Shown: in pieces, positions 22,190-32,217 of the stretch
Position numbering within the stretch: the stretch's first letter is position 1
Layout of the letters: the number at the start of each line of letters is the position of its first letter
Origin: Lymantria dispar
Lineage: Eukaryota; Arthropoda; Insecta; Lepidoptera; Erebidae
Assembly: GCA_032191425.1 (NCBI GenBank)
Contig: CM063463.1
Span: 12,112,178-12,176,177 of the forward strand
Direction of reading: 5' to 3'
Length of the DNA: 64,000 bases
Notes under the pieces: model-generated
The model's input: the letters and a program-made list of their open reading frames with translations, nothing else
Database searches by the model: none
What the model was told of the DNA's origin: nothing
Program-made: the position numbers and the translations under genes

Positions 22190-22250
22190 AAGACAATAAA
22201 TACCCTGCACTAAGGAAGTAATCTTTATGTTCCTAGACAAAATCCCAGAA
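22190..22250 (-). repeat. Family D SINE 3' end fragment
   Basis: CCCTGCACTAAGGAAGTAATC matches the same part of the SINE at 2505; only this end remains. Confidence 0.5.
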
Positions 22251-22365
22251 CAACATGAATATTTTATAAAACATTTTACACTTTAAATAATATAATGCAC
22301 AATACAATTCAAAATATAAGTATTATGAGAAAACATTCTTTAGTTAATAAAGACTAATTTAAATA

Positions 22366-22570
22366 ACTAGCAACCCGTCCTCGCTTCGCTTCGGTTTCAG
22401 TCGCCTTACTCGCGTAGTTCCCGTTCCCGTGGGTATACTGGAATAAAATATAGCCTATGTTACTCGGGGATACTGTAACATTCTAATGGTGAAAGAATTA
22501 TTGAAATCCGTCCAGGAGTTTTTGAGTTTATTCGTAAGGAACGTTTCCTCTTTATAATATTAGTATAGAT
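22366..22570 (+). repeat. Family A repeat
   Basis: ACTAGCAACCCGTCCTCGCT to TATAATATTAGTATAGAT. It adjoins a CCCTTAG-type stretch. Confidence 0.85.
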
Positions 22571-23310
22571 TACACCCTTAGAGGGTAAAAATTAAAAAAA
22601 TGCTGAAACCCGTGTTTATTTATTTTTACTAAAGAGTATTTTTGGAGAATTTGAAGAAAATCGATGTAGATTTTTTTTCTCCTTATACAAACTTTGTTAC
22701 TGCGGTTTACCCCCTAGGGGTTGAATTTCAAAAAACCTTTTAGTGAGTTTCTACGTCACGCAAAGAAACTAATGTCAATATTTCATGTTTCTGGCTTCAG
22801 TACTTTCGGCTTTGTGATTAGTCAGTAAACTGACATCTTTCAACCTATTTTATACACCCTTAGAGGATGAAAAAGGATAAACGCTGAAACACGTGTCTAT
22901 TTATTTTTATTAAAGAGTATTTGTACTTAATTTGAAGACAGTAGCTAAAGATTTTTTTCTTTCCATACAGACTTTACCATTGCATTTCACCCCCTTAGGG
23001 GTGGCATTTCAAAAAAATCTTTTCTTAGTGGGTGCTTACGTCACCAAATGAAACTACGGTCCAAATTTCATTTTTCTAGCTTCAGTAGCTTCGGCTCACC
23101 CTGTTCTTTTATATGTATATTATTGTGAATGCCCCCGCAACACCCTTTCTAAGTGGAATTTCGCAAAACCCGTTCTTAGCTGACCTTTACTCGACGAAAG
23201 GAATACTCGTACCAAATTTCAAGTCTGTACGCCTTATGGTTCCAGAGATATCGTGATGAGTCAATATATTGCTCGCAAAACCCGCCTCTCCTATATATTA
23301 TATATATAGA
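22571..23310. repeat. CCCTTAG-type LINE-end repeat, uninterrupted
   Basis: Contains ACACCCTTAGAGGGT, a second ACACCCTTAGAGG at 22852 and CACCCCCTTAGGGGTGGCAT at 22988, each followed by a (T/C)AAAAAA(C/T)C stretch and a sentence like TTTCTAGCTTCAGTA. This is the same sequence type in which the full R1-clade element sits at 32205/38906, here without an insertion. Confidence 0.65.
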
Positions 23311-23604
23311 TAAATAATCCAGTAATACAGTACAATAAAGATCGGATAACTATAGAATCATCAAGGGAATATTTAAACATGAAACCGCAATCACAGCTAT
23401 ATAAATATGTATACCGCATAGTTGATTATAGTTACGCCTTCAAAGCCCTTGGGAGTAGGCCGTCTGAAATACAGGTTAACAAGAAATATTCATTTTGTCT
23501 GCCGCTTTCGTTTATGTTGTCCGTTTCTAATTAGTGTTCTTGTTTTATTTACATTTTATTACAATCGGTGTACATTCATACATACATCAAATTGATACAA
23601 GCCT
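23311..23604. other. AT-rich spacer
   Basis: Nothing recognised. Confidence 0.5.
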
Positions 23605-23830
23605 CATCATCATCATCATTTCAGCTTATATACGTCCCACTGTTGAACTCGAACCTCCTCCACTGTGGGAGGGGAACTGACCTTCTTACACCACTAGTCA
23701 GAAGCATTGGTATAGGGTTTTGTTTCGAGTTTTCCTACTCTTGCTTGGATATTATATGCATATGCAATCTCTTAGTCGTCTTTTACGATACCCACGGTAT
23801 AATATAGTATACTTACTCCAAAAAGTTAAT
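23605..23830 (-). repeat. Family B repeat
   Basis: CATCATCATCATTTCAGCTT to TATACTTACTCCAAAAAG; the GTGGTG end is lost. Confidence 0.82.
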
Positions 23831-24008
23831 CAATGTGCAATCAACGCATTAATTGTGGACGATGGCATTATCGCTTGTGGACATCGACCAAACCTGATAA
23901 CACATAAGCAAACCTCACATACGTTTGCATTCATCAACTTGATGGATGTATCTGCCGATGTCAGTATGCATACGGCTTTCTGACTAACCGGTATACCGAT
24001 TTCGAACT

Positions 24009-24215
24009 ATCCTACTAATCCTACTAATATTATAAACGCGAAAGTTTTTTTGTGAAGATGTTTGTTGCTCTTTCACGCAAAAACGACTGAAGGGATTTAA
24101 ATAAAACTTCACAATATTATAGCTTACATATCAGAATTACACATAGGCTTTAATTTATCTCTATATCCTCATGAGAAGGGGAACCATGCGGGTATAACCG
24201 CAGGCCACTGCTAGT
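24009..24215 (-). repeat. Family A-like repeat, divergent
   Basis: CTACTAATATTATAAACGCG to CCGCAGGCCACTGCTAGTA. It shares both ends with family A, but the middle is strongly diverged. Confidence 0.6.
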
Positions 24216-24234
24216 ATTTTTTATAAAACTAATC

Positions 24235-24480
24235 AATCTCCGTGTGGTGACGAAGTAAGAGTACAATTCACCACCTTGCTCGTGGTTGTCGTAAAATACG
24301 ACTAAGGGATATTATAATATGCATATAACATCTATGCAAGACAAGGAAAATTCGTAATAAAACCCCACACCAACACGTCTGACCAGCGTGTTGTATTAAG
24401 TAAATTTCTCTCCCATTGTGGAGAAGACTCAATCCCAACAGTGGGACGTATCTGGGGTGTGATGATAATGATGATAATCC
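24235..24480 (+). repeat. Family B repeat, near complete
   Basis: CCGTGTGGTGACGAAGTAAG to GGGGTGTGATGATAATGATG. The complementary arms CACACCAACACG and CGTGTTGTATTAAG are weakened. Confidence 0.88.
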
Positions 24481-24797
24481 AATAAACTTAATATACGAGA
24501 AACATGCCCAAGAAAATTACTAGTTATATACGATTCAAAAATAAATCCTTACAGTAGACAAAATGATAAGAAAACATAGATCAAGTAAGTTAAGGTTACG
24601 TAAATCTCTACACAAATAGAGCTAACTCAACGAGCGTAGCACGAAATTGGTAATGTCATCACGGTCGATAACTGTGGAGAAAATGCTCGGTAATGATAGT
24701 TAATAGCCTCAATACGTTGGAACTTGGTAGCGAGCGTGCTTTCATGAAAGTATTACCTAGATTCATGTTTTATCATCAAAATGAAAATTTTCCGTGT

Positions 24798-25004
24798 AAT
24801 AAATAAAACTACTTTACGGATTTTAACGTATGTATGTGTGTGTATGTATTTGATTTTTGACTGCCCGAAGTTTCGAAGACTTTACAGCGTTCGTGGTCAT
24901 AGGCGGACTCAGTATTCATGTATCATGAATACTGTAACATGTTCGAAACGTCGGGCAATCAAGAATCAAATACAAACGCGATAGAATCCGTAATTTTATT
25001 TACA
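24798..25004. repeat. Family C foldback repeat, both arms
   Basis: Left arm TAAATAAAACTACTTTACGG, with a TATG/TGTG expansion at 24828-24848. Right arm GAATACTGTAACATGTTCGAA to CCGTAATTTTATTTACAA. The outermost end resumes at 25524-25556 after two family A copies. Confidence 0.75.
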
Positions 25005-25314
25005 ACTAGCAAGCCACCCTTGCTTCGCTTCGGTTTCAGTCACCTTACCCGCGTAGTTCCTGTTCCCGTGGGAATACCGGGATAAAATATAGCCTAGTTT
25101 ACGCCCTGATATTATAGCTTTCCATTGGTGAAAGAATTTTTGAAATCGGTCCAGCCGTTTTGAAGATTACCCGGAACAAACAGACAGACAGACCGACAAA
25201 AATTTTTAATCTATATTTTAGGCATAGGTGTCATGCAAATAACCGTGTGAGCTTGAAAAAAGCCTATTATTTTGACATTACAAACAGACACTCCAATTTT
25301 ATTTATTGGTATAG
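25005..25314 (+). repeat. Family A repeat, long variant
   Basis: ACTAGCAAGCCACCCTTGCT to TTTATTTATTGGTATAGA. It starts exactly at the TTTACAA boundary of family C. Confidence 0.87.
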
Positions 25315-25523
25315 ACTAACAAGCCGCCCTCGCTTCGCTTCGGATTCAGTCACCTTACCCGCGTAGTTGCCGTTCCCGTGGGACTATCGGGAAAAATATA
25401 AATCATCATACTCCCTAATATTACATCGAGGGAAAAAATATTTTGAAATCGGTTCGGTGGTTTGAGCGTGAAAGCGTAACAAACAAACAAACTTACTTTC
25501 GCATTTATAATATTAGTAAGGAT
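25315..25523 (+). repeat. Family A repeat, short variant in tandem
   Basis: ACTAACAAGCCGCCCTCGCT to TATAATATTAGTAAGGAT. It follows head to tail on the previous copy, and family C resumes with ATGTAATACTCGCGTAAAC. Confidence 0.87.
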
Positions 25524-25585
25524 ATGTAATACTCGCGTAAACATCAGAAATTAATTATCCGTCTGTTGACGAAGTAAGAATACAA

Positions 25586-26040
25586 TTGACTGCATAGATG
25601 GCGTAGTGGTTAAGATATATACCAGGAGTGGTAGGACCACACTGTCGACAGTTATCTATCTGTCTACAGTCGCGGGCCGGTCCGTCCGGGGCAGTACCAT
25701 GCTCTCGCAGAAAATCGACGTCTAAGTAGTAGCAGTTTGTTACTGCGCTTCGTTCGGTGAGCGAGAGAGCCGGAAGCCCAACTTTCTGAGGGTGATTGCG
25801 TGTGGAGGGTTTTGGTGGTGCCCTTGGTATCACAGAGCCTCAATGCACGCATTCACACTCCCTTCGCTTTCTTCGCGGTGGGCAACGGCCTTGTAAAGGT
25901 CCATGAGCGGCAGCAACACTTACCATCAGGTGTACTGTTTGCTCGTTTGCCACCGTTTGCAATAAAAAAAAAAATATTGATCTACCGTGCCAGTATCGGA
26001 GGTTTGAATCCCACGCAGGACAAAATTTTGTGCGATCCAC
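25586..26040 (+). repeat. Family D SINE interrupted by a LINE end
   Basis: A-box part GATGGCGTAGTGGTTAAGAT at 25598. The remainder resumes near 25979 with TGCCAGTATCGGAGGTTTG and the B-box-like GGTTTGAATCCCACGC. It sits inside a family B copy. Confidence 0.8.
25627..25976 (+). mobile_element. Poly(A)-tailed LINE 3' end (family J)
   Basis: Contains CTTACCATCAGGTGTACTGT and GCTCGTTTGCCACCGTTTGC, then AATAAA and A11, the same 3' terminus as at 40972 and 50787. The 50787 copy still encodes an ORF2 C-terminus, so these are 5'-truncated, jockey-like LINE ends. Confidence 0.75.
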
Positions 26041-26210
26041 AAATCCCTATCTTTGCCGTGGGTGTCGTAGAACAACTATGCAAGAGAAGAAAAACTCAAA
26101 ATGAAACAGTATACCAACCCGCCTGACCAGCGTGATACAGTAGGTCAATTGCCCTCCCAATATTGAGGAGACTCAATCCCAATAGTGGGACGTATATGGG
26201 CTGTGATGAT

Positions 26211-27184
26211 GTAGAAATATATTAACGTCACTAAAGATGACGCTTAGTTACTTGGCTGATGGATGGTGTTTCGTGCTCATAATTTCTAGTACTCGTATAT
26301 GTTTTTTTTGGTAAATTATGATTTCTTATAAAAATATATTTAGATAATAAGACAAAATACAAGTTTTAACAGCTTTAAAAAAAAAATTAAACTACTACTA
26401 TTGTACCGAAATAAAACCATATTTGATGCGACATTTGTATAACGAATTGATGAATAATTACATGACATAACCTACAAATTTGCAACAAATAGATACGTCA
26501 ATCGCTGCCCACATACACGCATTCACACACGCAAACAAACACTCAACACTCATACACACAAAAATGGAAAAGCGAACTCATACAAAAGCACATCTTTCAT
26601 AATTCAATTCATTAATGTTATTTATATTGTTATCATTGTTATTATAAGTTATTTTTATTCCTTTTCTTTTTTTTTCTTTTCTTTTTGTTATTTTTTCTTT
26701 CTTATATGTTTGAGGAAAGGGGTTTGCTGAAAACCAGCCCTGCATAATTTCTATGCAGCACAATGCTGAGCATTCCCCTATTGTCAAAATTAATTAAAAC
26801 ATGTATTATAATTATTAGTTATTATGTGACAATAAATGCTATTCTATTCTATTCTAATAATAGATTTCACTCACAAAAGAATAATCTTTTTCTCAGCAAA
26901 AAAGGAAAATCCAAGGATAAAAATGGGGCTCCTTGGATTAAGGAACCAATGTTTTGCTCAAACTAAGTTATTTTTATTCTCGAATATAAATTATATATCT
27001 GTCATAATCTGAAAACAGTGATAAAATGAGATTTTCTATAAATTAAACCTAGCTAGATCGATATATAAATCGATCTGATTTATTGCTCACGAAACCTGCA
27101 TACTAAATTTCATAGAAATCGTTGCAGTCTTTACCGAGATTCTGAGTTTACTATATAAGAAAATAAGCTTGTACTGCGGGGGTC
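26211..27184. other. AT-rich region with polypyrimidine tract and TTCTA tail
   Basis: A pure T/C tract lies at 26655-26700. It is followed by AAACCAGCCCTGCATAATTT and GACAATAAATGC with three ATTCT units at 26842-26856, which looks like a LINE 3' end with a TTCTA-type tail. The rest is unassigned. Confidence 0.4.
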
Positions 27185-27189
27185 TTTAC

Positions 27190-27580
27190 AAATATAATAT
27201 AACGGACACAAATTATATTTAGACTCTGAACAATAATTTGTGTGTCACACAAAGTATTTTTCTGATTAAGATTCGAGCTCGCCACACTGTCACGGTAGGC
27301 TATTAAGATAGCCTAGCGTGACAATCCTCGCGACGGCGACCGACGTCCCGGGACAGGGACGTTGAAAGGTGACGGTACCCGAAAGAGTATTCCGTCGGGC
27401 CGACCACTGAGGACAAGGAACTCTGCACTGATGGTCGGCCCAACGACGAAGGTGACGTGGGTACGGGTGGGTTATGGTCCCGCGCGCCGCTCTTTCCTCG
27501 CCCCGGACGGAATGGACCGCGTGTGCGCTTACCATAGGCCACCCATAAAAAAAAGTATCTTAACCACTACACTATTAATA
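27190..27580 (-). repeat. Family D SINE split by an R1-clade fragment
   Basis: Left part 27190-27304 (AACGGACACAAATTATATT, GTCACACAAAGTA, CACACTGTCACGGTAGG). The A-box end returns at 27556 as TCTTAACCACTACACTATTA, so the R1-clade copy entered the SINE. Confidence 0.78.
27305..27552 (+). mobile_element. R1-clade 3' fragment (g)
   Basis: Plus-strand 3' end, GGCGACCGACGTCCCGGGAC to TAGGCCACCCAT and A8. It is a divergent subfamily that keeps GGGCCGACCACTGAGGAC and GTCGGCCCAACGACGAAGG. Confidence 0.85.
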
Positions 27581-27774
27581 AATGATAGAGTATGAATCTC
27601 ATAACAAAAGTGCGAAATAACGTTATGAAACTAAATAAGCACTAAACACTTAAAGATACATAATCGTTCGAAATCGTTCTCTGTTATGTATCTACGTTGA
27701 GATATACGTTTCGAAGTGGCATACTATATAAATAACCTTACATTCATATTGGTCTGTTTAGTGTATAAATAAGG

Positions 27775-27890
27775 TCGCGGGTAGACGGACTGGGGCGTCG
27801 AAGGGGATGGTAGTCGAAAGAGTAATCCGCTGGGTCGACCACGGATGTCAAGGAATCGGTACCAGTAGTCAGCCCAATGGCGGTATGGAG
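27775..27890 (+). mobile_element. R1-clade 3' fragment (h), partial
   Basis: GCGTCGAAGGGGATGGTAGT and GGTCGACCACGGATGTCAAGG. It lacks the final hairpin and poly(A) and runs directly into family B sequence. Confidence 0.6.
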
Positions 27891-27957
27891 CTCCTATTGT
27901 GGAGGAAGCTTATGCCCAGCGGTGGGACGTATATGAGCCGAAATGATGAATGATGAG
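27890..27957 (+). repeat. Family B 3' end
   Basis: CTCCTATTGTGGAGGAAGCT to GAGCCGAAATGATGAATGATG. Confidence 0.7.
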
Positions 27958-28050
27958 AAATATCCCTTAGTCGTCTGCTACGACACCCACGGGCTAAATA
28001 CGTGGGGTAGTAAATAAAATTTTATTGTTACTCCATCACCACACGGAAAT
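27958..28050 (-). repeat. Family B 5' end
   Basis: AATATCCCTTAGTCGTCTGC to CTCCATCACCACACGGAA. It abuts the previous 3' end tail to tail. Confidence 0.75.
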
Positions 28051-28451
28051 GCATTAATTAACGTGTAATTTCTAAATATAGTAACCAAATTATTCTTAAA
28101 TCATCAAATAAAGATGGCTCTTTCTAATATCATTCCTTGTAAACATGCGTTTACGGCTCGTGTGTGTATTGTATTGTGAAATGCTTATCTAAGCGGAGTT
28201 GGCTTCCTGAATTAGGAGAGATTGCGTTACTAACGAAATCTCTAGCCTTGATTGTTATAATAGTTATTTACGCTGTAGATGATTAAAATTGAATGGATGC
28301 GTATAGTTTTTAAATATTAATAACATTAGCATTTTTACTTTATTTATTAACTACTTGATTGGCAATGGATTTTTATGAAACTGATCTGGGAAGTTATTTT
28401 GTTTTAATGATATTATGATGATGGTACTAAAATTGGTAATTGTAGTAAATC

Positions 28452-28685
28452 ATCATTACAACTCGCATATGTCCCACTACCGGGCTCGAGGCTCCTTCAC
28501 ATTGGGAGGGAAATTGACCTACTATACCATGCGGGTCAGACGTTTTAGTATAGTGTTTAATTTCAAGTTTTCTTCTTTTGTATAGGTGTTATAAGCATAT
28601 AAACTCCTTTGTGGTCTTTTACGATACCCACGGGCAAGAAAGGGGGTGGTAAATTGTATTCTTAATCTGTCACCACATGGATTTA
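28452..28685 (-). repeat. Family B repeat, near complete
   Basis: CATCATTACAACTCGCATAT to AATCTGTCACCACATGG. Confidence 0.87.
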
Positions 28686-29394
28686 TTTACTTACAAATCA
28701 ATAATAATCACATTAACCTTTCGATAATGCCTGAATACACTATAACTAGCAAATAAGGTCAACATTGCAATCAATTATTTGTTTAAAAAAAGCAAATTAT
28801 AATAAAAAAGAAACATATTTACATATATTTCCTGTTATCAGCATGAAATATAATTACGTTAACGTAATGCGTTTTTAAATGTCTTTGAAAATATTATCAA
28901 TTTTGTCAAAATAAGGGGAAACCGATCGTTTAATGATGGTAATGTCGTATCGGTTTACGAGGCCCTTCGTAGTATGCAAAAGCGATTTGTTGACGTTGAT
29001 GCGTCAACTGCTTATTTTTTTAATATGTACTTATCTTTATGGTCGTGCATTCGGTTTTTAAAATACACATGTTTTTTAAATATAATTATTATACACATTA
29101 GGAATGTTGCGGATATGAAGTTTTGAATGTGGATATGGATACGCTTATTAGAATAACATTATACCGGTTTTGGATACGATTACCTACCATTTTCTTTTTC
29201 ACAATCATCCTATCACCGTGATAAGCTGATGATGATGATGAAATTCTTTAGCTTTATGATAGTAATGCCAATGTACCATGTCAAAGAAGCATTCGATGCT
29301 ATTTTTAGAGTAAATAAAATATTATTTACATAATGAATAACAATGCACTTGACTATGACGTAATAATTTAGTAAACATTTATGTCATTTCGGAT
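28686..29394. other. AT-rich region, nothing recognised
   Basis: A short GATGATGATG run at 29230 is the only tail-like element. No coding exon or RNA gene was found. Confidence 0.5.
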
Positions 29395-29525
29395 CATTTA
29401 GGTACGTCGCACCGCTGGGCTCGAGTCTCCTCCGCAATGGGAGGGAGATTAACCTACTATACCACGACAGTCAGACGGGTTGGCATAGATTTTTATTTCT
29501 AATCTTTCTTCTTTTGCATAAACTT
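29395..29525 (-). repeat. Family B repeat, 5' half missing
   Basis: TTTAGGTACGTCGCACCGCT to TTCTTCTTTTGCATAAAC. Confidence 0.75.
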
Positions 29526-29782
29526 GAAGAAATATTCAAAAATACTAATATTACAAACGAGCAAAAGAATTCAATAAAATATTTTTGCACGATAACTGTT
29601 ATCAAAAAGATGTTATCTTTATATGTACGTAAAAATCTCGTGTTACGATGTTCGTTGACACTAATCTCTCAAACCACTTAACAGATTTTACCAAGTTAGT
29701 AAACCGCTTTCGTCCATCTCGAAATATGTTATTTTATAGATCTAGATTTTTTAACGCGATCTAGGGTCAGGCAATTTATCAT

Positions 29783-30103
29783 CATCATCATTTCAGCTTA
29801 TCGCTGTCCACTGCTGGACGTAAGCCTCTCTCATATTACGCCACAAAGTGCGGTCCTGTGCCGCCTGCATCCAACGACGCCCAGCAACTTTCTATCTCGC
29901 AGAGAAATCCCGAGCATAGCCCGTTCCATAGCACGCTGAGCGACTTTGAGCCTTGTTATGAGGCCTACATTTAGGGAGCACGTTTCTTTGCCGTAAGTAA
30001 TCATTGGTAACAGACACTGCTCGTAGACCTGTGTTTTCAGTTCAGTCACTGAGGAAATTAGTAATCCATAAAAATTAATTCTGCGATTTACCAGATTATA
30101 CAT
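29783..30103 (-). pseudogene. LINE reverse-transcriptase C-terminal fragment (family L)
   Basis: The minus strand reads QVYEQCLLPMITYGKETCSL and KVAQRAMERAMLGISLRDR, a conserved C-terminal block of lepidopteran LINE ORF2 proteins often labelled endonuclease-reverse transcriptase. After a frame change it continues to GAGGCTTACGTCCAGCAGTG and a GAAATGATGATGAT tail. The catalytic YADD region is absent and the copy is 5' truncated. The 3' end matters: it resembles the last ~45 bases of family B. Clade assignment is left open. Confidence 0.8.
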
Positions 30104-30154
30104 TTTACAATTATGAATTTATAAAAACAAATAATAAACACCAAAAACAAATAT

Positions 30155-30385
30155 ACTGTGATGACAGGATAAGAATACAATTCACTACCCCCTCTCTTGC
30201 CCAATGGCTGTTGTGAAAGACGACTAAGGGATATAATAGCCATATAACATGTATGCAAGGGGAGAAAAAAAAATCGAAATCTTATACAAACACGTCTGAC
30301 CAGATTGGTATAGTAGGTACATTTTCTACCTATTGTGGTATGCTACAACCCAACAGTGGGACGTATATAAGCCGATATGAATTAT
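30155..30385 (+). repeat. Family B repeat
   Basis: TGTGATGACAGGATAAGAAT to AAGCCGATATGAATTATG. The GAT tail is decayed, and a family G insertion follows within 12 bp. Confidence 0.85.
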
Positions 30386-30397
30386 GTTTTTACTCTA

Positions 30398-30485
30398 CGG
30401 GTTGAAAGCCCTCAGCGCTCACCCACCAGTCCGGGTAAAGTTGTCACAGCCATCTGAGGCTAACAACTAAGTCACACAAAAAAAA
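30398..30485 (+). mobile_element. Short poly(A) retroposon (family G) with target duplication
   Basis: CGGGTTGAAAGCCCTCAGCG to CACACAAAAAAAA. Flanks TGTTTTTACTCTA (30385-30397) and TGTTTTACTCTA (30486-30497) form a target duplication with one indel. Confidence 0.85.
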
Positions 30486-30761
30486 TGTTTTACTCTATGC
30501 CTATACAAATAAACCAACAATTAATTTAGCAAATACTTTGAAATTTTCTACTCTCTATTTTTAGCCGTAACATTATGACGTCATTCCAACAGTTTCGCAT
30601 TTGTATTTATGATAAAAACATTCCCCGCTTATCATTTTGCCGATGACGTTTTAATCCTAGAAACTTGACAATATTTCAAAGAAAACATTGTGATATAAAT
30701 CAATAGTTTTTATCCGTTTATGTCACTAGTGTTGTGACACTTTGTTGATTCATATTTTGTT

Positions 30762-30980
30762 ACTAGCTTTTGCCCGCGGCTTCGCCCGCGTAAAATTTAC
30801 TTGAATATTGAACTATTATCGCAAAGAATATTATCGGCATAAAAAGTATTACATTTCTTAATTTAAGAAATACTCTATCTACGTGTCAATTTTCATCCAA
30901 ATCTGCTCAACAGTTTAAGCGTGATTGAGTAACAAACATCCAAATATCTTCACAAACTTTCACATTTGAATATTACTTCC
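30762..30980 (+). repeat. Family A-like repeat with a different head
   Basis: ACTAGCTTTTGCCCGCGGCT, then GCGTGATTGAGTAACAAAC. The head is the ACTAGC/CCCGCGGCTTCGCCCGC type, distinct from AACCCGCCCTCGC. Confidence 0.6.
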
Positions 30981-30984
30981 AGCC

Positions 30985-31600
30985 TTATAGTTCAGATTCC
31001 CGTGGAAATACGATGATAAATATGCCTTTCCTTAGTCTCTGATAACGTAATTTTCCATTGGTGAAAAAAAATGATATCAATCAAACACCCGCAGTTTCAT
31101 TCACGTAGACCCCATTTTCATGCCAATACCGAGATAAAAAATGCCTATGTTACTTGCTGATATTATAAATTTACATGGGTGAAAAAAAAAAATATAAATC
31201 CCAGAAATATCAGAGATAAAAATTGCCTATGTTACTCGCTGATAACATCGGTAGCATACCATTGGTGAAAGAATTTTAAAAATTGGTCGTCATTCCCCGG
31301 TTTAGTTCTCGTTCCCGGGCAAATATTGGGATGAAAATAGCCTTTATATGGTATTCACTGATAATATAGCTTTTCATTAGTGAATTAATTTTTAAAACCA
31401 TTAAATTCCCGTGATTTCACCGCCATTGTACCCGACCCCGTAGGAATATCAGGATAAAAATAGCTTAAATATGTTACTGGCTTAAAAATAGCTTTCCATT
31501 AGTGAAATAATTTTAAAATCGACCTAATTCTCAAGGTTGCTCCAGCCACACCGGGATAAAATATAGCCTGGGATAAAGTATAGTCTTAAGTTATTCCTTA
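30985..31600 (+). repeat. Tandem amplification of a family A internal module
   Basis: At least five diverged copies, 90-130 bp each, of a module containing (A/T)TACCGGGATAAAAATAGCCT, TGTTACTCGCTGATAATATA and TTTCCATTGGTGAAAGAATT. Starts lie near 31010, 31120, 31205, 31320, 31435 and 31550. Confidence 0.7.
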
Positions 31601-31775
31601 TGTATGCCTGGTAGACCTGATGGTAAAATGTAATCAATATGGGTCCAGCCATTTTGAAGATTAACTGTAACGAATAGACAGACAGACAAAAAAATTTGGA
31701 CCGTATTATGTGAGCATAAATAAAACCTATTATTTTGATAGACAAACAGACGCTTCAAATTTATTTATTTGTAGA
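31601..31775 (+). repeat. Family A repeat, 3' end of long variant
   Basis: Includes CCAGCCATTTTGAAGATTAA, CAGACAGACAAAAAAATTTG and CTTCAAATTTATTTATTTG. Confidence 0.65.
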
Positions 31776-31809
31776 CATAGAAAATTGGAATAATATCTTG
31801 ATTGTAACT

Positions 31810-32050
31810 TACTGTCTGGTAGCTGCTAGAAATATTACCACGCTTTCATTGTTCGTGGGTGTCGCAAAATACTACTAAGACAAAGATTTACATCAACCTG
31901 GACCAATTGGTGATGCCGTCTGGCCAACAATGTCGTCTGCCAGGTCATAAAATTGCTAGAACCTTAGCAATATATCTACGATGGCAGAAGAGTGTCTTCA
32001 TATCGCGTCGATCCAAAGTAATTAGGATAAGCGCAAAATAATGATGATAT
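31810..32050 (+). repeat. Unnamed repeat, also present at 61255
   Basis: TTCGTGGGTGTCGCAAAATAC, GATGCCGTCTGGCCAACAAT and GCGTCGATCCAAAGTAATTAGG recur in order, diverged, at 61255-61500. Confidence 0.55.
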
Positions 32051-32217
32051 ATCATTGGCTGGGTGTCTTCGACTATATGCGTTTTATCCCTTTGGGGCAG
32101 CCCAAAATTGTTTCTTAGTGAGTGCTTACCCCAAATAACCGATCGGTACACAAAATTTCACATTCTTAGGCCCAGTATCTTTGGCTATACACTTTCACCC
32201 TCTTAGGGGTTGAATTT
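32051..32217. repeat. CCCTTAG-type LINE-end repeat, left part of the R1 target
   Basis: TTTCACCCTCTTAGGGGTTG leads to the insertion point; the interrupted unit resumes at 38906 with GGGGTTTAATTTCCAAAAAT. Confidence 0.75.
32206..32217 (+). repeat. Left target-site duplication of the R1-clade element
   Basis: GGGGTTGAATTT here against GGGGTTTAATTT at 38906-38917: 11 of 12 bases match. Confidence 0.85.

Larger units (their letters stand above)
25552..26210 (+). repeat. Family B repeat interrupted by a SINE
   Basis: Left piece 25552-25585 (GTTGACGAAGTAAGAATACA). Right piece 26040-26210 (AATCCCTATCTTTGCCGTGG to GGGCTGTGATGATG). Everything between is a later insertion. Confidence 0.82.
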
